DNA from: Branchiostoma belcheri
Taxonomy: Eukaryota; Chordata; Leptocardii; Amphioxiformes; Branchiostomatidae
Reading direction: 5' to 3'
NCBI RefSeq assembly: GCF_001625305.1
Contig: NW_017804243.1
Span: 962,288 to 1,026,287 of the forward strand
Length of the DNA: 64,000 nucleotides
The notes under the pieces are model-generated. The model saw only the letters and a program-made list of their open reading frames with translations, ran no database searches and was not told the origin of the DNA. Shown here in pieces: positions 48,465 to 57,368 of the stretch (positions are counted from its first letter, which is position 1; every line of letters begins with the position of its first letter). A program made the translations under genes and the position numbers.

Positions 48465-48715
48465 TCCAGAGTACAGTATTTGAAGGCAGAGCCCTTCCCT
48501 CTTCTATCTTCCACCACCTTTTACCTCCCCAACCTAAGTCAGGTACCCATTTTACAGCTGGGTGGAGTGGGGAAAGTCATGTCAAGTGCCTTTCCCAATA
48601 TATGTAGTATATACAACGTCTTGCAAGGAATGCCAGGAATCAAACCCATGACCCCTCAGTCTCCTGTCCACTAGTAGCCTTACCACTGACTCCGCCATTC
48701 AGCGCCACTATAATG
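48465..48715 (-). mobile_element. SINE (type C), minus strand
   Basis: On the + strand: TTGAAGGCAGAGCCCTTCCC, 'accaccttttacctcccc', GTCAGGTACCCATTTTA, 'gtcaagtgcctttccc', then the inverted tRNA-like head GGAATCAAACCCATGACC. Confidence 0.82.
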
Positions 48716-48724
48716 TATATGTCA

Positions 48725-48840
48725 GGGTAGAGACTTCGATCTGCCAATTCTACCAGTAGAGATCTCAATCGGAGTTTCCGTTGACAGAGACTCTGATCGG
48801 GATCTCTACCGGTAGAGTTATACCAGATCAGAGTCCCTGA
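48725..48840. repeat. Imperfect inverted repeat
   Basis: GTAGAGACTTCGATCTG, GTAGAGATCTCAATCGGAGT and their inverses ACTCTGATCGGGATCTCTAC and CAGATCAGAGTC can fold into a hairpin. Probably a small foldback element. Confidence 0.6.
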
Positions 48841-49599
48841 AATATATATGCATGAGTGCCCTAATAAAAATCAATGCCAACAACTCTGCTTCTGCGAAAA
48901 AAAACAAATTTATTCGGGAAGGCATATCTGGTGAGGCAGGGACCAGAGATTGAGGGCAGATTCGATCCGACCTTAAGTCTTCCAGCTTAGCAAAATGTTC
49001 CGCACCATTACACACGGCTTCATAATGCCTGGTAACGACCACGGCTCTATTGGAGGCTACGACAGCCCAATCCTGCCAACGCCTTTTTTGTCTCCGGGTC
49101 AATATCACATTTTTTGGGGGCTTGATTTTTTTTAAGACTTCATACGGTTTGTATTCTGTTTACCCTCAACCTTATCTTGAAAGTTCATCTGTGCTGGTAG
49201 ACGTCAATATGCAGTAAGTTTAAACTGTAACTTCCAACAGGAAGTATTGGACCTTGACAAAGACTTGGAGTTGTACGGTCGAAAATTTGGGTAAGTCCTG
49301 AAGTTCTTCGTGTTAGAACTTGATGGAAATTACTGCATATTGCCAATTGCCATAATTTAACTGCTGGATCTCAGGTTTAGCAACATGCAAAAATGCTACT
49401 TAATGTAAATGTCATACAATGTATTTAAACAGTTGGATGAATAATCTTTTTGATTAAATTATATGGCAGACAACCAACCTCAACCTAGTACATGCACTAC
49501 CATAATTGTACCATTTACTGCATGAAAGAGGCAACTATTTTCTGTTACTAATAAGTCTTCCAATGAAAATTAGTAAAATGGGGATTGCAAATTTACTGA
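48841..49599. other. No gene seen
   Basis: 48890-49110 is single-copy. The rest is AT-rich and featureless. Confidence 0.45.
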
Positions 49600-49686
49600 A
49601 TGGTCCATTTTTTTCATTGTCATTTTGACAAAAATAGAAGAGGGCAAATCTGAGAACCAATTATTGATATAATTCGTGTGGCCTAA
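49600..49686. mobile_element. GGCCACACCAATTTAATT MITE, right end only
   Basis: 'gagggcaaatctgagaaccaattattgatataattcg' followed by TGTGGCC and then TAA. The left part is missing. Confidence 0.7.
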
Positions 49687-51351
49687 CGACATGTACATTG
49701 TGTATGAATGATCATCTTAGCAAGCTAAGGTGTGTGGGAAAGACTGATTAGACCATGTGTGTAAGTACAAGAAGCAGTGTAAGTGAACCATCTATCACTC
49801 GCCTTGTTTACAGCCATTCTGTTAAAGCTCCTGTCACACATAGCCGAATATCAAGGCTTCCAGAACCATGGTTAGGAGTAGGTCGGGAGTAAGGTCGGCT
49901 GTGGTTGGCTAGAGTTCGGCAAGGTCTGCTAAGCTGTACCATCCGAATGTGTCAAAAATTAATCAATGTTTAAAACATTCAGGTGTGGACGAGAGGTGTG
50001 GCCATGTTTGGCTGGTCTGTTTGTTTTTTGTTTGTTTTTTTTGTTTCTTTTCATTACTGTCTTCCCTTCAGTCATCAGTGCCTTTATTAATACTTACTAT
50101 GAGAATTCTACTTTTGACTTAAAGGTTTGATACCAGTTTTGAATACAGAGAAGGCATTAGTTCCTAATATTCTCAAATGTCAGAATTCTACTTTATTTGA
50201 CTTGAAGGTTTGATACCTGAGGTTTGAATCCAGATTTTTTTCTGAACTAAAACCCCCTCACACACACACAAAAAAAACTTTTTACCTCACTAATGAATCC
50301 CAAAGATTTGGCTAGATCTGAAAATGTCTGAGTAATATATTTGTATCTCTAGCATTTTTTCTAACACAGGATTGTTAAATTCTGTCTGATTTGCAAGGAG
50401 CCAAACCTATATATATTGGTATTGTTCAAGGTCTGTATATATATCATTACTAGTACATTATAAGGTATCACAGTTGACTCACATCGAAAGAAACAGGTGA
50501 CCTTGGACACAGCTAAAATTTCTGCTGGCTTTCTTTTGTATCATTCGCTGAATTATTGGTGATTCTATGATTGAAGAAGACCCCCGCATGTCCGACTTCG
50601 CAGCAGATGGTGTAAAGCTCAACGCCGGGTTAATATTATTGCGGCTCCGGTCCATGCTGGGGCAAAGATCACCGAGAATTAATACCAATCCATACAGAAA
50701 TGCACCCTTCCAATCCCTGAACCATTGGGGGACGCATTAGGTATGGGTGGCGTCTGATCAAGATTTCCGACGGAATTAACTCGTGTTGCTCTTTCCCCTG
50801 CCCTTTTCCAATAACTGCTAAGCCTCCTAAGACATTCCCAATGCCGGGGATATCTCCTCACCAGGGTTAATGAAAGGGCTGGGGCTTAGGCAACAGGAGG
50901 CCCAGCCAAGACCATTTTGTCTCGGCTGCACCAGGCTCTTCTCTGGGAAAACATCAGATAGCCGCTGACTTGACATTCATCCTCTATCCTCTTCTTGTGT
51001 GTGTCTAAGGGTAACATTTGATTTGCACGCACGGCAGTCTCAAATTCGTTCCCTGGTTCTTAGACTTCTTCAGGGGCAACTTTGGCTAAATGGACGAGGA
51101 GAGAATACTAGGTCTGGTAATGCATGTAACTTTCTAATAGGACATTGGAAACAGTCTTTCATTGGCAATAATTGGAAGTAATTCCTCCAAAACAGACACT
51201 AAAGAAAACTGAAAAGGGATCGAGAAAAGCGAGGATGCACATCAGATGTACTGCTCAAAAAAAGAATAAGAAAAAGCCTTCAAGTACCAGAGTTATCAAC
51301 CAAGGATTGATGAGGTATTCAAATTAAAATAAATCATCTCATTTTTTTCCT
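49687..51351. other. No gene proven; 50500-50970 is an enhancer candidate
   Basis: 50500-50970 is non-repetitive and holds several TTAAT-type homeodomain words (GGTTAATATTATTG, GAATTAATACC, GGAATTAACTCG, GGGTTAATGAAAG). No exon is supported. Confidence 0.35.
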
Positions 51352-51575
51352 AGAACTAACGTAGAGTGGAACTCACTGCCACTAAGTACAGAGGGGACAT
51401 AGAAAGCTTTAAACAATATTTAGAGTTAGATGTTCAAGGGTTAGGTGTAACAAGTTGTTTGGTGTAATATAGCCAGCTGCTGCCATGAAGTGTGCCTGCA
51501 AAGCTGGTGTGTTATGCCGAGGGGCGGTTATACCGGCTATATACAGAATCGGATACAGAACCACAGATCATAACA
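51352..51575 (+). pseudogene. LINE 3' end, 5'-truncated (CR1/RTE-like tail)
   Basis: The translation RTNVEWNSLPLSTEGT followed by a stop matches the RTxxEWNxLP motif that ends many LINE polymerases. The 3' UTR (GTAACAAGTTGTTTGGTGTA, 'ggcggttataccggctatatacag') and GATACAGA-type tail match the fragment upstream of SNW1 exon 2. Confidence 0.72.
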
Positions 51576-52240
51576 CCTCTGCTGGTTGTGCTTCTCATGT
51601 GCTTCCTCTGTGTTTCAACTATGGTTTTGCAAGGGTTAGATTAAGCAGGCTATTGTAGTTGTAGGCTACAGCAGTGATGCACAGAGTATGCATATATCAC
51701 TTTTGAGGGGAATTAAGTGGGATAAAGAATTCATACTGCCACAGTTAATACATCCAGCATTATGTCAAGAAAGCTACAAGAACCTAAATGATTTAACTAC
51801 CTATTTCATATGTTTGTTTTATTCTTTTCAGCATTCCTATTATACATGTGCCACTGCACATTATTGGCTCTGTCCCTGGTGCTGAAGTGAGAATCCAATG
51901 GAGAATGTGTTATAAATTCTTTCAGGGGCGTCATCTCGGATGGGACATAAAGCTGGTGGTCCCGTGTTTAAGGAGAGCCACACCTCGAGCACCTTAATCA
52001 AAGATCATTTCATATGACATTCACACACAGCTAAACCAAAACTAACTACTAGTATAGTGTAACAGTAAATAGATTCAATTTTGCAGTGGCTATGTTTCAC
52101 CATATAATATAATGGAGGCTACAGTAGTCAAGGAAGGAAGGAAGTAGTCAAGGAAGGCATATTTGTGGTGTCATGAAATTTCAGTAGAAAGATCGCTGTA
52201 AAAAAAATTGCAAAAGGTTCTGCACTTACAGTAAATGAGG
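51576..52240. other. No gene seen
   Basis: Intergenic sequence with no recognised feature. Confidence 0.5.
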
Positions 52241-52467
52241 TATCGTAAATCACTTCACATGTATGTTCACTGTAGCTAGAGCTCGCAGCTTGAGAAAAAT
52301 GTTTGAGTAACTATACATGTTTGAGGAAGTATACATTCGCAGTGGCGGCAGGCCTAGGTGCAGCAAAAAGAAAGTTGGCAAATTATTTGTTCACGGTAAT
52401 GATAAGTTTGCGGCACAGAAGTGACCGTGACAGCAACGAAGTCTGCAAAAAATTGTGATTTACAGTA
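52241..52467. mobile_element. TACTGTAAATCAC element, copy 2
   Basis: The left end is TATCGTAAATCAC and the right end GTGATTTACAGTA. The interior includes CTTGAGAAAAATG, GCAGTGGCGGCA and GGTAATGATAAGTTTGCGGC. Confidence 0.82.
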
Positions 52468-52827
52468 AATACGGTTGGACATTTAAGTCTAGCAATAATG
52501 AGTACATGTATATACTACAAAGGAAGTGATGCTGAGATCTTTGAAATGATGAATGCGCACCGAAAGGCGACCCCACGGAGTCATAACATCGCTGTAATCC
52601 TCCCACCCTCCCAACCGGCTTGCGGAGACCCGTCATAATCGTTCCCGACACCGCGAGGTTCCCATTGGTCGCGCTCGACGACTGTAAAATCACCCCGGCC
52701 GCCACCTGTGAGATCCGTACAGGTAATCAGCCAGGAAGACCCCCCAAGGAGCGGTTAAGTCTCTCCGTGGTCACTCTCTTCTCCCGGCTACCCGGGTTCA
52801 CTGCTTGTAGCAGGAGCAGTGCACCAG
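52468..52827. other. G+C-rich single-copy block
   Basis: 52560-52800 is CpG-rich and non-repetitive. An open minus-strand frame (MAAGVILQSSSATNGNLAVS from a GTG at 52705) could be part of an exon of the divergent gene, but splice phase could not be tied to it. Confidence 0.3.
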
Positions 52828-53175
52828 CAGGGCTCCAAATTCGCATTTTGGGGAATGTGCACTGGTACACCCAAGCTAGAAAATGGGGTACACAAAAAAT
52901 TTTTTGGGTGCACCATATAAGATAAAATAAGTAGAATGTCAGCAAAAACTAATTATGTTTCATTTCTAATAGAAAGTACTATATTAATAATAACAATGAT
53001 TCTATTATTTTTCTGACACTTAGATGTCAAGAATATGCTGTATATACTAATATACATTTAACATCTTTACATATGTAAACCTACAAAAATATTTGGGTGC
53101 ACTGGTGCACCCACGGGAAAAAATTGGGTGCACAGCTTTGAATTTGGGTGCACTAATGTGCACATGCACCCACAC
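52828..53175. mobile_element. CAGGGCTYGAA element, copy 2
   Basis: The left end is CAGGGCTCCAAATTCG. The interior matches copy 1 at 22887-23206. GGGTGCAC words recur near both ends in both orientations. Confidence 0.72.
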
Positions 53176-53275
53176 TAATAAAAATGCTCTTTCTTGTTTT
53201 TTTTTTTCTTTTTTTCTTTTGCAAAGAAAATTTTCCTGTCAGCTATAGAATACTATTCTTTGAAGAATTCCCTGT

Positions 53276-53293
53276 TTCAAGAAAATTCAAGAC
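53276..53293. promoter_or_regulatory. Perfect heat-shock-element-like array
   Basis: TTCAAGAAAATTCAAGAC gives three perfectly phased 5-bp units (TTCnnGAAnnTTC) and a near fourth. The surrounding 53250-53430 is rich in TTC/GAA words. No promoter is known nearby. Confidence 0.25.
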
Positions 53294-53989
53294 ACCCACA
53301 TTGTTCTTATTCCGTAAGATTTTTTTTCCGTATAGCTAAAGAACCAATACAAGAATATTGTTCTTATGATAAGAAGTACAGGTTCTTACACAAAGAATCT
53401 CTAGCTTCTTTAGAATCTGTCCACAAGAAAATATTTCATGAAGTACTGCAGCAGTATTTCGAGCCTTGACCAGGATGGCCCTTACATCTGACAGTGACGG
53501 ATGGCTCCTGGCTGGCGTACGTTTGCGTCATCCATCACAGGCCTGTGATATTACCAGTGAGTATTATCTAGAAAAGAACACTCTCTCCCACTGATGCTCT
53601 GATCAGGACTTAACGGGCAGACAGCAGATCACTCATGCCTTAGTAGCACTGTAGTCACTGCACTGGTTATGTTTAGAAGACCTTAATTAGACAGTGTAGT
53701 ATGCAAAATAGCCTTCCAATTTGGGCTGTTGTGCATGGCCATAAGCTACGATTTGTTTTATATTGTATCATATTTTGGGTTAATGTACTTGTGCTGTTTA
53801 ATTTGTATTGAATGATTTTGCCATGCACCTCATGAAATAAACAAACCAGAAAAGATGATGTTTGCATACTGTACGTAATGTCTATGTTCACATGGTCTAC
53901 ACATACAATATAGCCTAAAATTACTGTTCTGTTTATTGTTAATTTAAGTCAAACACATCCATATAATATGGTGTCCAAAAGTTAATCTG

Positions 53990-54180
53990 TCCTGCTGCAT
54001 AATTAAATCCAACACCACAGGATGCCTGATACAGCACCAGTTACCATGGTTACAGGCTTACAGCCATCTGGTCTAGGTCATTGACCTTATTTGTTTGCAG
54101 CGGAAGAAGAATAGGAGGAAGAAGAAACAGAGCAAAAACAATATTTATGTTCTGCGAAGGTAAACATAATAACCATAACA
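53990..54180 (-). mobile_element. GTAGCAGACACC interspersed repeat, copy 5
   Basis: 'ctgctgcataattaaatccaacaccacagg', CATCTGGTCTAGGTCATTGA and AAACAGAGCAAAAACAATAT match the 48.1 kb copy. Confidence 0.65.
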
Positions 54181-54347
54181 GTCAGTTATAAATCTAAATT
54201 TCTTCCGCAACTGACATACTACAAAGAGTGACTGCAAATATTAACCAAAATGTGCTTTACCAAAGAACTTGTGAAACTTCAATTATTGCAAACTAACAAA
54301 GAAGCAACAAGAAAACTGCAAAGGTTATTGTAAAATCTAAATATCAC

Positions 54348-57131
54348 CAATCTGCTGCAGGACTGTCATTGACAGGGTCATCGCAATCTGCAGAGCCACC
54401 TAGGGGAAACACTAGAAATTGCACCTGGACAAAAATATCATCTACCATTAGAAGAAGTCCTACTGATAGTGTTATTATATAATAATAAATAGTAGCGAGA
54501 AGAATGTTCATGAAGACATTAGTGATAAAATTTCATCTAATAATAGCAGGCATGAGAATGATATACAGGTAGAAAAAGTATGCATCCAAATTTCTTTTAT
54601 TATGAACAAATTTGAAATGCAATTTATTTCCGACATCCCGAATTCCCTTGTACTGAACTCTAACAGCAAGTGGTACACATGTAATTACTTATCATTTCTG
54701 TAAACAGATAATCAGAGCATAATTGGAAATTAGCTACCAATATGTTCAAACATTTGTTTGATTTCATTGTTGTACAGGTATATGTAAAATACCCAATTTT
54801 GACTACAATGAAAAATACAGGAAAGTGTGCAAGAGAAGCTTGGATCTGGGTTTTAAGCATTTTAAATTCATCAGGAATTTCTCAAAGTAATTTCACATAA
54901 CATGATTAACATAGTTTTTAAGCATACATGACATACATATGATTTTGATGTCAATATAAACATAAACCAAATGAATACAGAATGAATGTACATGTATGTA
55001 CATGTATAAAGAATGAATACACAAATTGTAGAATCAAATATATGAAAATGACTATATATGGTCATGATATCATTTCAAACAACATGATGCTATTGAATGT
55101 ACAACAAAAAAATGCAATGCAAAACATATTTTATCACTTAAAATCATCCACAGTTCAAATACTAAGATCAACGTTTTCTATAAAATACTAGTATCAATCA
55201 GGCTAATCTATACCAACCACCAATTAACAAAAGTGACTGAGATGCATGAATTCATCAAGTCCAATTCGACAGTGGCCGGCACACGGCACCGATCATCATA
55301 GGACAAGTGATTTTTTGCCCCAGTAAATTAGCCCTTAGTAGATGGATTTGGATTATCATGAAAATTAAGCATACCTTGAGTGTCTTCACACATCTGCTTG
55401 AAGATAAACCATGATGTTCCAGTAGCTCTCTCATGTTCTCCATCACCTTCAAAAGAATGATTCAAAATTCATTTAGATGTACAAATTACTACTTACTATA
55501 AATACTATTGATGTATAAATGTTAGCTTGAAAATATTCATGGTAAATAAGTGTCTTAACTTTTCATGGTAGCCAAAGTTTGCACTCTGAGAAAAATGGAC
55601 ATTCGCGGTAACGGTGGCAGTTGCAGCAAAAATAAAGTCGGCGGATTATTTATTCACGGTTACCGTAATAAGTTTATGGTACAGAAGTGACCGCAAAACC
55701 CACAAAAAACATTATGATTAATAACAGTAGTCTGGTGTTTAGTCTATCATGGTTTGAACCTGAACAGGCTTTTAGCTAGGGGGTGTCCAGGGTGTCTTTT
55801 GGACGCCCTGTACTGAAAATAGTAAGAAATTGGACGCCCTACTTTTTGGCAGGACACCCTAAAGACACCCAATTTTTTTCCACTCCCAACCCCTGCCATG
55901 CACACATGCCTCCCTTCAACCTTACTATAAATACAAAAATGATGGTTTACTAAAGGAAAAAACTCAAATTCCTCAAAATATGAATCTCAAAATGCAAAAA
56001 GTAGTGTTTGAGAGCATTATGAAATTCAAAAAAGCCCCCCTAAAAGCTTGTGCACTGCGCATCTTTGCTGCGCATAGCATACAATAAAAAAAATGGACAC
56101 CCAACAAAAAAATTCTAGCTAAAAGCCTGAACCTGAAGGACATACTAGTATATACTACAACTTTGAGTGAGCTCTCTTTGACTACGGAAGTTCCAATTCA
56201 CAATAGAGTTAAGACACAAGGCTAAAAAAAGGTACAAAATAGGACATATTCACCATGAAAATGCAGTTCAAGCTCTTTCTGATAGATGTCACTGTCAGTC
56301 AGACATCACTGTTGCAAAACTCATTGTCGTAGTATGCTCTTTTTGCTAATTGCTTTAATGGTTTTGGCTTTTGACCTTGAAATGTGCAATTTGCACTATA
56401 AATACATATTAATACACAGATAGATATCGTGGTTACAATCTTGATGCTGTGACACAGTGACAGCTACCCAATTGGTTGCTGGCTAACGCTGCGAGCTTAG
56501 ACTAGAATAGAGTTGGTAGAATGTTTGGCTGTAATGCCAAATATCATTGCGACTGTGCTCTGTTGTAGTTTGGAAATACCATGAAGCACACAATCATTAC
56601 AAATTATATTAACTATCTGTCTATGCAGTTCTAGCTATCGTTTTACAGTTGTTTTAGCTATCATATTACTGCATTCCATACATGTGTGATATTATTACAT
56701 TTGTTGCATATGACCATGAAAGCACACAATGCACAGTGATTATTGAAGTGAATATTACATGTGATCATCTTCAAACCGTATTAAAATGTTGCGGTAAAAT
56801 TATTAAATTATGACCCTTCCCTCTGAAATAAATTATTTGATCAAATTAATGGATCATCCCTCATTTTAATACTGTTCAACAGTTGTGTGCATAGGCAGAT
56901 GATGATCTATGATCTGTTATATCAGACATGAGAATGCCAACCTCAAAATTCATCTTCTGGACCTTTTTTTTTATACAGTATCAAACTTTAAACAAGAAGG
57001 TTTAAAGAAGGAACTCACCTTGGAAAGTTGGAAGAAAAATGGAGTGAGAGATCGTGACGTGTCTTGCTGCAAAGTCCTGGAACTTGATCGTTTTGGGACT
57101 TGGGAAGCTCGCATTTTCCTGACAATTCCAT
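54348..57131 (-). CDS. Unrecognised gene divergent from SNW1, four 5' exons
   Basis: Four minus-strand exons chain in phase: 57131-57019 (ATG MELSGKCELPKSQ, 37 codons plus 2 nt), 56291-56254 (SDIYQKELELHFH), 55446-55375 (DGEHERATGTSWFIFKQM) and 54399-54348 (GSADCDDPVNDSPAAD). The first exon ends CCAAG/GTGAGT, a near-consensus donor. An in-frame TAA precedes the ATG. The fourth exon has a strong acceptor, TTTCCCCTAG. Junction phases are 2, 1 and 1 with no stop across them, and the chain stays open at phase 2 on leaving exon 4. I do not recognise the product: no signal peptide, membrane segment or familiar motif is visible, and no terminal exon is certain. A weak candidate for a further exon is about 53539-53482. 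The ATG is 218 bp from the SNW1 ATG, head to head. The exon chain is inference from splice signals and phase only. Confidence 0.5.
55558..55733. mobile_element. TACTGTAAATCAC element, copy 3 (in intron 3 start-side flank of the divergent gene)
   Basis: Degenerate ends, but the interior is clear: CTGAGAAAAATGGACATTCG, GCAAAAATAAAGTCGGCGGA and ACAGAAGTGACCGCAAAACC. It lies between the second and third exons of the divergent gene. Confidence 0.72.
55757..56137. mobile_element. hAT-type MITE, 365 bp
   Basis: The element spans 55765-56129, with perfect 15-bp ends CAGGCTTTTAGCTAG and an exact 8-bp duplication AACCTGAA (55757-55764 and 56130-56137). GGACGCCC and GGACACCC words recur near the ends. 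It is non-coding and lies in an intron of the divergent gene. Confidence 0.93.
57019..57131 (-). CDS. First coding exon of the divergent gene
   Basis: It begins with ATG at 57131 and ends at the donor GTGAGT at 57018. It encodes 37 residues starting MELSGKCELPKSQNDQ and ending SLHFSSNFP. An upstream in-frame TAA supports this start. Its position just beyond the shared promoter and its near-consensus donor are the main reasons to believe it. Confidence 0.58.
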
Positions 57132-57348
57132 TTTCCGTAAGAACAGAGATTAATAGCCGAATAAAGACTTTATTATTTTCAAATTTCGCTAATAGATCAT
57201 AACTAAACCCTAAACTGCTGCCAAAATAATTTTGCGCTTCCCTCCACTCCTGCTCTCGTACCCAGGGGACGCCGCGAGTGATTCTGGGAACGACGCGGGA
57301 AAGCGCGCGCGTTGCATTGTGGGCGGAAGTACGTCATCAGACAACACG
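57132..57348. promoter_or_regulatory. Putative bidirectional promoter between the divergent gene and SNW1
   Basis: This 217-bp gap between two opposed ATGs is locally rich in CpG (for example CGACGCGGGAAAGCGCGCGCG near 57290-57311), and no TATA box is visible. Just before the SNW1 ATG there is an ETS-like CGGAAGT at 57324-57330 fused to a CRE-like TACGTCA at 57330-57336. ETS and CRE sites are typical of housekeeping and bidirectional promoters. Transcription starts are not known, and the 5' UTRs must be short or spliced. Confidence 0.6.
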
Positions 57349-57368
57349 ATGGCGATCCCCTTGTCGAG
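57349..57368 (+). CDS. SNW1: SNW1 coding exon 1 (20 nt)
   Basis: The start ATG is followed by GCGATCCCCTTGTCGAG and then the donor GTAGGA. It encodes MAIPLS plus two bases of a split serine codon, which exon 2 completes (AG|C). The result MAIPLSSILPAPTQL matches the length and pattern of the known SNW1 N terminus. The start lies inside a CpG-rich, TATA-less segment, as expected for a housekeeping gene. Confidence 0.88.

Noticed and set aside
53482..53539. Fifth exon of the divergent gene
   Set aside because: Phase and GT-AG borders fit and the 58 nt are open, but the acceptor lacks a pyrimidine tract, and an open frame this short is likely by chance.
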